64,000 nt of DNA from positions 60,385 through 124,384 of the forward strand of contig JAFRQD010000058.1 in assembly GCA_017428785.1 (NCBI GenBank), in the 5' to 3' direction. A program made the position numbers and the translations under genes. Position 1 is the stretch's first letter, and each line of letters opens with the position of its first letter. Source of the stretch: Bacteroidaceae bacterium (GTDB lineage: Bacteria; Bacteroidota; Bacteroidia; Bacteroidales; Bacteroidaceae). Of the stretch, positions 42,455 to 51,049 are shown one piece after another. Below the pieces are notes generated by a model, which ran no database searches, was not told the DNA's origin, and saw only the letters and a list, made by a program, of their open reading frames with translations.

Positions 42455-43348
42455 ATGAAAAACCTTCTTTACCTATTGTTGACACTGCTGGCTGTCACCT
42501 CGTGCATGCCTCTCGACTTCACCAATGCCTCCGTGCAGAAGATAGCCGACCTGCAAGGCGCTCCGAAGCAAAGCTATCAGGGAATGGCCATCTACGACAA
42601 CTACCTCGTCAGCCTGCAAAACACGGGGCAGGCCACTATCTACCGCCTGCATGACGACAAGCTGCAGATGCTGCGCCAGTTCCCGCTGGCAAGCCATACA
42701 AGCGAGAACCACGCCAATGTAGCTTTCTTCGGCACGGAACGCTATCACAAGTCCGACCAGTTTCCCCTGCTCTATGTGTCGCAATGCTCCAAACAACGCT
42801 ACAAAGGCATGAAGGACGTCTGCTTCGTGGAGCGCATCTCGCTGACGGGAGAGCCTCAATTGGTGCAGACCATCGTGCTCGACGACCCCGACGGCCTCTT
42901 CGGCTATGCTCTCCAATGGATGATAGACGCCAAGCATAACCGCCTGATAGGCTACGGCAACACCATCGAGAACCTGGGCAAAGGCAACCGCTGGCGCACA
43001 ATGGTCTTCCCGATGCCTAAGCTAAGCGACGGACCCGTCGTACACCTGAACCCCAGGAACGCCCTCGACAACTATTGCATCCAGGACCTCGACCCCCGCT
43101 TCCCATCCAACCATATCGGGCAAGGGGCCTGCGTAAAAGGCGACCAGATGTTCATTCCTGTTGGCGTCGGCACAGAGCAACAGCCCAGCATCCTCTATGT
43201 ATGGAACCTCAAGACGAAGAGGCTCGACGGCATCCACAACTTCCAGAAGCAGGTGCCCCACGAGTTCGAGGACTGCAAGCCCTACCGCCGCACACTCATC
43301 ATGCAAACAAACGGCGGCGGCGTAATAAGATTCAAACCTAAGAAATAA
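42455..43348 (+). CDS. Lipoprotein of unknown function, probable beta-propeller
   Basis: 297 residues from the ATG at 42455, which opens a lipoprotein signal with the lipobox LAVTSC (Cys near 17); the earlier in-frame ATG at 42404 lies upstream of the promoter. The mature part has repeating strand patterns (GMAIYDNYLVSLQNTG, FPLLYVSQCSKQRYKG, GACVKGDQMFIPVGVG, ILYVWNLKTKRLDG) consistent with a propeller. The family was not recognised. It is anchored in the envelope and lies 5 nt before the GH26 start, so the two are very likely co-transcribed; a carbohydrate-related role is inferred only from that. Confidence 0.75.
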   Translation: MKNLLYLLLTLLAVTSCMPLDFTNASVQKIADLQGAPKQSYQGMAIYDNYLVSLQNTGQATIYRLHDDKLQMLRQFPLASHTSENHANVAFFGTERYHKSDQFPLLYVSQCSKQRYKGMKDVCFVERISLTGEPQLVQTIVLDDPDGLFGYALQWMIDAKHNRLIGYGNTIENLGKGNRWRTMVFPMPKLSDGPVVHLNPRNALDNYCIQDLDPRFPSNHIGQGACVKGDQMFIPVGVGTEQQPSILYVWNLKTKRLDGIHNFQKQVPHEFEDCKPYRRTLIMQTNGGGVIRFKPKK

Positions 43349-43353
43349 CTAAT

Positions 43354-44514
43354 ATGAGAACCTTTACCACTATACTCCTCTCTCTTGCCCTCCTTTCCGC
43401 AAAAGGCCAGGTGCAGAACATGGCCATCTATAAAGCCGACGGCTCCGTTGTCCGCATCGATATAGGAACCGTGGATAGCGTTGCCTTCGAACAGGTTCCC
43501 AAGTGGAGCAAACGCTCACAAGAGGCTCAGAACCTGCTTGCCTACCTTGAGGAAAACGTAGGAAAGAAGATACTGACGGGCACCCATGCCTGTGTCAACT
43601 ACAACACCAAGGAAGCCGACTGGGTCTATAAGCACACGGGCAAGTACCCGGCCATCAATACCATCGACTACATCCACGACATCTATTCCTCAACGAGTTC
43701 AGGAAGCTGGATAAACTATGCCAATGCAACCCTTTGGCGCAGCTGGACAAACAAGGGAGGCATCATGTCGGCCATGTGGCACTGGAACATGCCTACCAAC
43801 GACGGCGAAGACTACACCTGCACGCCTGGCTCTGAGTCCGGGCAGACAAGCTTCCGCCCGTCCGGCATCTTCTCGCCAAACAGCGACGACTACAAGACGA
43901 TGATAAGCCGCATCGACAAAGTGGCGGGATGGCTGAAGCCTCTGAAAAACGCCAAGATTCCTGTCCTTTGGCGGCCTCTCCACGAAGCGCAGGGCAACTG
44001 GACAGAAGCCGCTCCTGGCACCAACTGGCACAAAGCATGGTTCTGGTGGGGCATAGACGGACCGGAAGCCTTCGTCGAACTGTGGAGAGTGATGTACGAC
44101 CGCATGGTGAACCACCACGGCCTGACAAACCTCATCTGGATCTTCAATGCCGGCGACTCGAAGCGCTGGTATCCGGGCGACGAATATGTCGACATCGTGG
44201 CTTTCGACTTCTACAACAAGAACCTGAGCGAGATGCGCTGGTGGTACGACTACTTCCACGAGGCCTACCCAGGCAAGCTCTATGCCATCAGCGAGTTCGG
44301 CAGCATCCCGAAGGTTTCGGAGTTCTGGGCCGACGGGCAGTACTGGAGCTTCCTCATCCCTTGGTACGACTACGATCGCACCGACAAACCCAAGGAAGAT
44401 GCCTACAACAGCACAGACCACAACAATGCGAACATCGACTACTGGCTCGATGCCCTCGAACAGGAATGCGTCATCACGCGGGACGAACTGCCGAGCTTCA
44501 AGTCCGGCAACTAG
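43354..44514 (+). CDS. GH26 endo-beta-mannanase
   Basis: 386 residues with a signal peptide (about 1-18). Residues about 22-46 form a short module (MAIYKADGSVVRIDIG, DSVAFE) seen at the front of many Bacteroidota secreted proteins. The GH26 barrel follows: WHWNMP near 131, VLWRPLHEAQGNW near 205-217 (acid/base Glu in HEAQG), IWIFNAGDS near 264 and YAISEFGSIPK near 309-319 (nucleophile Glu). The enzyme cleaves internal beta-1,4-mannosidic bonds of mannans and galactomannans, outside the cell or in the periplasm. No sorting tail or lipobox is present. Confidence 0.92.
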   Translation: MRTFTTILLSLALLSAKGQVQNMAIYKADGSVVRIDIGTVDSVAFEQVPKWSKRSQEAQNLLAYLEENVGKKILTGTHACVNYNTKEADWVYKHTGKYPAINTIDYIHDIYSSTSSGSWINYANATLWRSWTNKGGIMSAMWHWNMPTNDGEDYTCTPGSESGQTSFRPSGIFSPNSDDYKTMISRIDKVAGWLKPLKNAKIPVLWRPLHEAQGNWTEAAPGTNWHKAWFWWGIDGPEAFVELWRVMYDRMVNHHGLTNLIWIFNAGDSKRWYPGDEYVDIVAFDFYNKNLSEMRWWYDYFHEAYPGKLYAISEFGSIPKVSEFWADGQYWSFLIPWYDYDRTDKPKEDAYNSTDHNNANIDYWLDALEQECVITRDELPSFKSGN

Positions 44515-44594
44515 ATTCGCACCTTAAGCAACACAGTCCCGCTACTCGATTCGCGCCTGGGGCTGCATCCAAGAACAATCAGACACAGAAAGCT

Positions 44595-44846
44595 ATGAAA
44601 CACATACAGTATCAAACACAGGGGACTTGCTCACAGCTGATTGATGTGACGGTGGACGACGACAATGTCATCCAGCAAGTCTTTTTCGTAGGCGGGTGCA
44701 ACGGCAACCTGCAAGGCATCTGCCGCTTGGTGACAGGGCAGAAGGTGGACGACGTCATCCGAAAGCTCGACGGCATTCGCTGCGGCACAAAGCGCACATC
44801 CTGCCCCGACCAGCTTTGCCGTGCTTTGGAAAGCCTGAAGGAATGA
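44595..44846 (+). CDS. Small TSCPD-domain protein
   Basis: 83 residues, no signal peptide. The TSCPD signature is clear (GTKRTSCPDQLCRAL near 62-76), with conserved cysteines in GTCSQLI, VGGCNGNLQGICRL and SCPDQLC. The domain is known as a stand-alone protein and as a module linked to some ribonucleotide reductases; the cysteines may bind metal. It is an odd cytoplasmic member in a run of secreted glycosidases. Its stop overlaps the ATG of the GH16 gene (ATGA-type), suggesting coupled translation. The start was chosen at the ATG 81 nt after GH26; the long upstream frame is a shadow of GH26. Confidence 0.88.
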   Translation: MKHIQYQTQGTCSQLIDVTVDDDNVIQQVFFVGGCNGNLQGICRLVTGQKVDDVIRKLDGIRCGTKRTSCPDQLCRALESLKE

Positions 44847-46027
44847 TGGGGCTTCTCTTGATGCTGCTGTGCTGCTCGACACAGCTGGCGGCTCAGCAAG
44901 AGGAGGGGCGATGGGTGGAGAGCATCAACGTCCTCTCCCCTGCTCCGTGCTCCTTGGTGAACGGGAAAGTGAAGGTCAGGCTGCAGGCAAAGGAGATGAC
45001 GCGGCTGGCGGCTCACACCTTTGTGCACGACGGCAAAAGTGCCCGACAGGTTGACCTGACGCCGAAAGGCATCGAGCTCGACAGCGACGGCACCGGCAGC
45101 TTCTCCCTGAACATGAAGGCGCTGCCCCACGGACCGCTGACGATTCAGATTGCTGCTGGCAACGAGGCCGGCGAGCGTGACCTCTATGAACTGCAGCTCT
45201 ACAACGCGTCTGGCAAGCAAGCCGTCGCCGGCATTCCCGACACCATCCCCGCAGCAGCACAAGGCATGCAGCTGGCTTTCAGCGACGATTTCGACGGCCC
45301 GCTCTCCATCTCTCGCGACGGACGGGGCGCACGCTACAACGCCCACAAACCCACCTTCGGCGACTTCAGCGGCTGGCCTTTCGCCGACCCGCTGGCTGGC
45401 GGGCAGAACCCCTTTCTGCAAAGAGACACTTATCTCATCATACGTGCTCACAAAAAAGAGGGAACAAAGGGAAGCACGGGGCTCATTGCAACAGTCGACA
45501 TGGACGGCAAAGGCTTCCGAGCCCAGCCGCCCTTCTACATGGAATGCCGGCTCATGGCGCATTCCGCTCCCGGCACATGGCCTGCCTTCTGGACGGTTAC
45601 GAACATCCATCGGGGCAAAGGCGACGAGCTGGACATCATCGAGGCTTACGGCGGCTGGGGAGAGGGCAATCCCAACAGCACAGGATACTGGGCGACGGCG
45701 CACTTCTGGGGGCAGACCGACGAACAGGGCGAACCGCTCAAGGCTCCAGGGAAACTCATCGAAACCACGCAAAGGAGGCTGGGCACATCGTGGAGCCAGA
45801 CGTTCCACACCTACGGCCTGCTTGTTGAAAAAGACACGACGACCTATTTCCTCGACGACGAAGAGGTGTGGAGCCACCCGACAAACAGCTACTCATTCGA
45901 GCAGCCGCATGTGGTCCTTGTCAACTACGCCATCGGCGGAGCAAGCGGCTGGAAAATAAACCTCGACCGCTACCGCAATACCTCCGAAATGTATGTCGAT
46001 TATCTCCGCGTCTTCGAAAAGCGCTGA
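44843..46027 (+). CDS. GH16-family secreted glucanase-like enzyme
   Basis: 394 residues. The start is ATGATG at 44843-44848 (either codon), overlapping the TSCPD stop; it gives a signal peptide (MMGLLLMLLCCSTQLAAQ). A beta-sandwich region (about 20-125) precedes the GH16 jelly roll (about 135-390), whose catalytic motif is DELDIIEAYGG near 261-270 (ExDxxE, intact). LTYF-type and FHTYGLLVEKD strands and a terminal MYVDYLRVFEK are typical. GH16 enzymes cleave beta-1,3/1,4-glucans or galactans; the exact substrate cannot be read from this. It is the last plus-strand gene before a convergent GH38. Confidence 0.88.
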   Translation: MMGLLLMLLCCSTQLAAQQEEGRWVESINVLSPAPCSLVNGKVKVRLQAKEMTRLAAHTFVHDGKSARQVDLTPKGIELDSDGTGSFSLNMKALPHGPLTIQIAAGNEAGERDLYELQLYNASGKQAVAGIPDTIPAAAQGMQLAFSDDFDGPLSISRDGRGARYNAHKPTFGDFSGWPFADPLAGGQNPFLQRDTYLIIRAHKKEGTKGSTGLIATVDMDGKGFRAQPPFYMECRLMAHSAPGTWPAFWTVTNIHRGKGDELDIIEAYGGWGEGNPNSTGYWATAHFWGQTDEQGEPLKAPGKLIETTQRRLGTSWSQTFHTYGLLVEKDTTTYFLDDEEVWSHPTNSYSFEQPHVVLVNYAIGGASGWKINLDRYRNTSEMYVDYLRVFEKR

Positions 46028-46108
46028 TACACAGAGTATTCCGACATCCCCGCCATTCCCTTTTCCTGTCTTCAATCTTCAATTTCCCATTACCCTCAAG
46101 GGGGCTTC

Positions 46109-46198
46109 CAAACGCCGCGTGCGGCGATGCCCAACGCCGCACGCGGAAATGCCCATCGCCGCACGCGGGGATTGCCATCGCCGCACGCGGCGTTTTCT
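46109..46198. repeat. Four-unit 22-bp phased array with CCGC(AC/GT)GCGG core (convergent gap)
   Basis: Cores start at 46115, 46137, 46159 and 46181, exactly 22 bp apart; the first is CCGCGTGCGG, the others CCGCACGCGG. The ends read AAACGCCGC and GCGGCGTTTT. The array lies between the converging GH16 and GH38 genes, 20 bp from the GH38 stop. Confidence 0.88.
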
Positions 46199-46216
46199 AC
46201 CCCCCTATATCAAGGT

Positions 46217-49200
46217 TTAGCGCGACACACTGAAGGTCTTGCCTTTCCTTACATATATCCCTGGCTGACAGGTGTTTACGACACGCTGACCGACGAGATT
46301 GTAAACCCTCTGGCCGTCAGGGTCGTCAGAGTCCCTGAGGTCTTCAAGGCCGGTGGGGTCTTCGCCCTTGAGCCAGCCAAAGACGGCAAACTCGTAGATG
46401 CGCGTGGTGTAAGCGTTCTGCTCGCCCTGTATCATCTGCAAGCGAACACGGGTAGTCGTAATGGGTTTCGGCAGGGTGCGGACTACTTTGTTCCTCTGGT
46501 TGCCCTCCACGACATCGGCATCCACCCACGTCCCGTCCTCTGCCAGATATTGCAACTTGAAGGACTTGGCCACATAGCCGCCGCTCTCACGAGCTGCGCC
46601 GAGCACCATCCAGCGGTCTATGACGACGGTGTCCTTCATCACGTATTGCAGCCAGGGCGTCTGGCTCTGCCCGCTCCCTACACACCATTTGGTCGAGGGG
46701 TCCTGGTCGTTGGCATAACGGGGAGCCTCGTTGTTGTTGATGTAGTGAGAAGCCGTGACGCTCTTTGGCACGAGACGGTCGTCCATTGACCACCTGTCAT
46801 TGACCATCGAGCTTTCTATCTCGGTGGTGAGCGGTGCGAAGGGCACGATGTCGTCGGTGTGGTTGGGGGCGATAGTGGCTGCAAAGAGGAAGGTCTTGAG
46901 GTCGGAGGCTTTGACGGTGACCTCGCTGATGCCCTCGGGAAGCTCTATACCATATTTATATATATAGAGCATCTGCATGGTCTGATTGGTTTTGTCGGAC
47001 ACCCTGTGGGCATGAGAGGAGGCAAAGACGATGTTCTCCTTGCGGTAGTTCTCGGTAATGGTGGTGCAGGAAGGCGGCTCTGCGGCACGACCGGAGAAGT
47101 AGGGGACATCGAGCACCGTCTCCTCGTCGCCTGCCGTCACCGTCACCTTTGCCCCTGCCTCTGTGGGACTGGCAAGGAGAAGATAAAGCTTGTACTTTCT
47201 CTTGCTCAACCATGAAGGGAGGGAGATGGTTTGGGCCGTGCTCAGGCGAAGTACATTCTTTTCGCCGTTGGTTCGCGGCCCCATCACGAAGTCCATGCCG
47301 TCGCAGAGGAGCGTGTCGGGGATAAGCTCGGCAGGATAGGCGTAGGTATAGTTCGTGGCAGCATTGCCCTTGGCGCTGTCATAGCTCATCAGGTCGATGT
47401 TGTAGGGGAGGGCAAGCGGGTAGCCTGGATGATTGATTTCATCTTCTCCTCCGTAGTGGAGAATACCCATCATGGGAACGCGTATGGCAAAGGTCTTGGG
47501 CTGATAGCGCTTGATGTCGAACGACAGTTTGCCATCGACTATCGTGCATTGGCCACCAGAAATCTCCTCTTCGATGCCGTTCACCTCGCGTGCCGAACTG
47601 ATAGGCAGGGGGAAGGAGAGGCGCACGTCCTGCTGGTCTTCGCCTGCCCATTCATAGACGCGAACGATGAACTCGTTGGTGTCCTCGGCTTTCTTCAAAG
47701 CCTTGATGGCAACCTTGTCCGTGCTGAGCGAGAAAAAGTCTACGCGGCGACCGAGGAAAAGGCCGTGATGTTTGGGAGCGACGAAGGCGATGAGCGGCTG
47801 ATTGAACTGCCCTGCCTGCATCTGCGTCTGCTCGCTCCAGCCGCCTTCGTGAGGCAGGAGGGCGTAAGAGAACTTGTTGGGGCCAAGGTCCATGTTGGCC
47901 TGATGGTCATAGTTCTTGCAGGACGGCGTACGCAGCAGCGTCAGGCGCAGCGATTTGTCCGAGGGCTTGTCCCATCCATACTTGCAATCGCTCAGAATGC
48001 TGACGCCGTAGCTGTTCGTCTTGGAGCTATGGTCTGCCCATTGCTGCCCGCAGACCTCGTATTCGTCTTGCGTACGAACGCCACGGGAAATGGTGCCGAG
48101 AGAGATGTCGTAGGTGTCATTTGCATTGGCAAAAGTGAAGGGAAAGTTTACCTTCAGCATGCGCTCGTAAGTCTGCCAGTCCACTTCGTTGACGCACTCC
48201 ACGCGATTGTTGACGGCGTTCATGCGGATGTACTGCACAAAGGTCGAGCCTTCCTGGCTGCGAGTGACCTTCAGCGATTTGCGCAGCGGCCCATCCTCAA
48301 CGACCTCTATCCCGACATTCTTGGAGACATAGGAGGACGGGGTGCGACACACGTCGGTATAGCTGATTTCCCATGCCGGCCAAGTGTCCTCGTGGTCGTA
48401 GATGAGTTGTTGCCTTACGGCTGTATTGATGAGCGCCCTGTTGTTCTTGAGGTCGTAGAGGTTGGAGATGTCGCCATTCGCATTGACTGTGACGCGATAG
48501 CTGCCGTTGGACATCTTCCGTTCGTCAAGGTCGATGGTGAGGTCCGAGGTGAGGCCGGACTTCTCCCCTACCCTCGCCTCATAGACAACGTAGCCAAGCG
48601 AGGGCACCGTGGCAGCGAAGATGAAGTGCAACTGGCGCGTGGCATAGTCGTAGCCCGTCACTTGGGAGAGTACTTCCTCTCCCTCCGGGTCGAGGACTCG
48701 CACAGCGTTCTGATAGTCGGGCATGTAGATGCTGCCTTCCACGATGTCGGTCCTTTCGTGCGAGAGCGGGTTGAAGACCACGATTGGCGTGCCTTCCGTC
48801 TGGGTGTCCATCAGCTGGATGACCGCTCCGGCACTTGTGGAGAGCTCTTGTGCAAAGGCGCGATTGGCGAGATAGTATTCGTTGTAGGAATAGTCGTTGG
48901 CCGAGAGGATGCTCGTGCCAGTGATGCCGTCGTGATGTTGCTGCCAGAGAGTGCGAACCCAGGCATCCTGGAGCTGTTGGGAAGGATAGTCCCTGACACC
49001 TTGCCACATAGCGAGTGCTGAGGCTTTCTCGGCGGCATCGGCAAGCAGCTCGTTCTTCCTGTTCCATAGCTTCAGGGCGCCCCAGCTGGTATAGGAGCCC
49101 ACGCCGTGCGTCCGCATGGGCAGTTCGCTGTTCCACACCTTGTATTGCCCGTTGTCGTGGTCGGCCATGTATTGGAAGAACTCGTCGGGCGATGCGAGCC

Positions 49201-50062
49201 GAACCTTGATGGCGCCGTCCTCTTTCTGTACGTTATAGCTGAGCCAATAGGGCGTGTTCTCGCCTTCTTCCGAGGGGTCGTCCTTGAGGGCGCCGCCTCT
49301 GTCGCTACGCGGACCGACGTATTTCACAGCCACAGGCAGGCCGCTCTCCTTGATGTTGGTGTCTATCTTGCTGAGGATGTCAGCATCGTTCGTCAGGTCC
49401 TTGTTCCAATCTTCGTGGACATCGTATGCTCCGGGCTTATAGATGGCATAGACCTTGCTGCCGTCCACGCCTTGCCATACGCCGAAATGCGGCAGTTTGT
49501 CGTAAGCCGCCGCACCCCATCCGAGCTTGGCCGTATGGAAGCCCCGCTGCCCGGCATGATGCATGAGGGAAGGCAGAGCGTAGGAAAAGCCGAAACAGTC
49601 CGGCAGCATCACATCGTAGCCGCCGCGCACACCGAACTCCTTCTTGTAGAACCGATTGGCATAGAGCATACTGTGGAGGATGCTTTCGGCCGACGACATC
49701 ATCACGTCGCTGGCGTCTATCGACATGCCGCTCACATGCCACTGCCCGCTCTGCACATAGCTTTTCAGCTTTTCGAACTCCTGCGGATAGTATTCCTTCA
49801 TCCACATGTACTTGATGGCGCCTTCGTAGTTGAGGCGGAACGCGGGGTACTTGTCCATGAGCGCCATGTTGTCCACCAAAGTGTTCTTGACGTATTCCGA
49901 GATTGTGGCCTTGACATCCCAGTTCCACTGCGTGTCGAGGTGGGAGTCGGAGATGAGGAAGAAGGTTTTCTCGTCCTGTGCCTGGCAAAGGGCAGGGAGC
50001 AGGAAGCAGGGAGCGCCCTGCAAACAGATGGTCAGGGTAACGATGATGCTGCGTATTTTCAT
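46217..50062 (-). CDS. GH38 alpha-mannosidase with discoidin-type C-terminal domain
   Basis: 1281 residues with a signal peptide (about 1-28). The GH38 N-terminal domain starts with the zinc-site motif DSHLDTQWNW (His41, Asp43); the nucleophile Asp is in MLPDCFGFSY near 155, followed by a His-containing WQQHHDGITGT near 370. Middle and C-terminal GH38 beta domains run to about 860. Residues about 1090-1240 look like an F5/8 (discoidin) sugar-binding module (NDQDPSTKWCVG, YEFAVFG). The tail VYNLVGQRV...GIYVRKGK resembles a type IX-like sorting signal and differs from the KGINI tails elsewhere. It removes alpha-mannose from N-glycans or mannan. CCATTGACC-type repeats are translated near 1084-1095, and a (TA)5 tract lies at 46957-46966. 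It starts 8 nt after the preceding gene on this strand. Confidence 0.9.
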   Translation of the reverse strand: MKIRSIIVTLTICLQGAPCFLLPALCQAQDEKTFFLISDSHLDTQWNWDVKATISEYVKNTLVDNMALMDKYPAFRLNYEGAIKYMWMKEYYPQEFEKLKSYVQSGQWHVSGMSIDASDVMMSSAESILHSMLYANRFYKKEFGVRGGYDVMLPDCFGFSYALPSLMHHAGQRGFHTAKLGWGAAAYDKLPHFGVWQGVDGSKVYAIYKPGAYDVHEDWNKDLTNDADILSKIDTNIKESGLPVAVKYVGPRSDRGGALKDDPSEEGENTPYWLSYNVQKEDGAIKVRLASPDEFFQYMADHDNGQYKVWNSELPMRTHGVGSYTSWGALKLWNRKNELLADAAEKASALAMWQGVRDYPSQQLQDAWVRTLWQQHHDGITGTSILSANDYSYNEYYLANRAFAQELSTSAGAVIQLMDTQTEGTPIVVFNPLSHERTDIVEGSIYMPDYQNAVRVLDPEGEEVLSQVTGYDYATRQLHFIFAATVPSLGYVVYEARVGEKSGLTSDLTIDLDERKMSNGSYRVTVNANGDISNLYDLKNNRALINTAVRQQLIYDHEDTWPAWEISYTDVCRTPSSYVSKNVGIEVVEDGPLRKSLKVTRSQEGSTFVQYIRMNAVNNRVECVNEVDWQTYERMLKVNFPFTFANANDTYDISLGTISRGVRTQDEYEVCGQQWADHSSKTNSYGVSILSDCKYGWDKPSDKSLRLTLLRTPSCKNYDHQANMDLGPNKFSYALLPHEGGWSEQTQMQAGQFNQPLIAFVAPKHHGLFLGRRVDFFSLSTDKVAIKALKKAEDTNEFIVRVYEWAGEDQQDVRLSFPLPISSAREVNGIEEEISGGQCTIVDGKLSFDIKRYQPKTFAIRVPMMGILHYGGEDEINHPGYPLALPYNIDLMSYDSAKGNAATNYTYAYPAELIPDTLLCDGMDFVMGPRTNGEKNVLRLSTAQTISLPSWLSKRKYKLYLLLASPTEAGAKVTVTAGDEETVLDVPYFSGRAAEPPSCTTITENYRKENIVFASSHAHRVSDKTNQTMQMLYIYKYGIELPEGISEVTVKASDLKTFLFAATIAPNHTDDIVPFAPLTTEIESSMVNDRWSMDDRLVPKSVTASHYINNNEAPRYANDQDPSTKWCVGSGQSQTPWLQYVMKDTVVIDRWMVLGAARESGGYVAKSFKLQYLAEDGTWVDADVVEGNQRNKVVRTLPKPITTTRVRLQMIQGEQNAYTTRIYEFAVFGWLKGEDPTGLEDLRDSDDPDGQRVYNLVGQRVVNTCQPGIYVRKGKTFSVSR

Positions 50063-50070
50063 GATGTTGT

Positions 50071-50883
50071 TTACTTTTCCAGAGCCTGGCGGAGGAGTTC
50101 TGCCGTCTTGTCTGTCGGGAAGAAATTCCAGAAGTTGTTGCCTCTGTAGGTATCGACGGCGAAGCGTCCCAGCTGGTCAGCCTTCTGGCAGAGCTGCTCT
50201 ATCTGGGCTTTCGAAACCATGAAATGGGGATAGGCATAGAGCCGCTCTTCGCCCTCTCCTACGCCCGGGATATGCTCTATTCCTGCGTATGACTGGGCCA
50301 GGCGCCATGGTTCTATGTCGTCGGGCTCACCGGGGATGGGATACGCATCGACCACATTGTCGAGCTGCATCACTTGCCGTCCGAGCTCGTCCAACACGGT
50401 GAGCTGCCTTCCCACCGGATATTCGTCCACGGGCCGCTCCATCTCTACGGGCAGGATGAACGTATAGAGCGTGTCGGTCATCTTCTCTATCCATGCTTCC
50501 TGCCGCACGACTCTGCCCTGATAGTGTCCGCAGAAGAGGCGTTCGCTCTTGAGGATGACCTTTGCCGTAGCGACGTATGGCGAGACGCGGCGTTTCTCCA
50601 TCGTCACCTTGAACGACTTCGCGCCCAGCATCTTGTGGGAGAGTGTGCGATAGCCGGGGGCAAAGAACTGAAGGGAATGGTGCATGTCGCGCACCTGGAA
50701 CGAGAAGAGCCCGTTTCTGTCGGTCGAGGTGTGATTGAATATCCGGTGTTCGGAGTCTATCTCGCGAACAGAGACTTTAGCTATTCCGCCGTCAGCATCC
50801 CTGACGACTCCACTGACATTTTGCCGCTGCGCCCAGAGCGAAGAGCAGCAAAAGAACATGAGAAAATAAATGATTCGATACAT
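50071..50883 (-). CDS. Envelope protein with carboxypeptidase-regulatory-like domain
   Basis: 270 residues with a signal peptide (about 1-18, ending LWAQ). Residues about 20-100 match the carboxypeptidase-regulatory-like beta-sandwich (QNVSGVVRDADGGIAKVSV, NGLFSFQVRD), common at the start of Bacteroidota outer-membrane proteins. The remaining 170 residues show no recognised domain. It precedes the GH38 gene by 8 nt on the same strand, so the two are probably one operon. The function is unknown; a structural or binding role at the envelope is likely. Confidence 0.78.
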   Translation of the reverse strand: MYRIIYFLMFFCCSSLWAQRQNVSGVVRDADGGIAKVSVREIDSEHRIFNHTSTDRNGLFSFQVRDMHHSLQFFAPGYRTLSHKMLGAKSFKVTMEKRRVSPYVATAKVILKSERLFCGHYQGRVVRQEAWIEKMTDTLYTFILPVEMERPVDEYPVGRQLTVLDELGRQVMQLDNVVDAYPIPGEPDDIEPWRLAQSYAGIEHIPGVGEGEERLYAYPHFMVSKAQIEQLCQKADQLGRFAVDTYRGNNFWNFFPTDKTAELLRQALEK

Positions 50884-50933
50884 GAGTCAGAAGTGTTTTT
50901 TGTGTTATCAAAAATTCCCTTGTGGAGGCCTTG

Positions 50934-51024
50934 AAAACGCCGCGTGCGGCGATGGCAAATTCCGCGTGCGGCGATTGCCATTTCCGCGTGCGGCGTTGGG
51001 CATCGCCGCAGGCGGCGTTTGGAG
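50934..51024. repeat. Four-unit 22-bp phased array with CCGC(AC/GT)GCGG core
   Basis: Cores start at 50940, 50962, 50984 and 51006, exactly 22 bp apart. The ends read AAAACGCCGC and GGCGGCGTTTGG. The array lies between the GH43-GLUG stop (51050) and the next gene's ATG (50883), both on the minus strand. Confidence 0.88.
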
Positions 51025-51049
51025 CCCCTCAGGGAGCACTGATTTTCAG

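Noticed and set aside
47231-49021. Open frame of 596 codons antisense to GH38
   Set aside because: The GH38 catalytic and C-terminal motifs are on the minus strand; the plus-strand frame has no family features.
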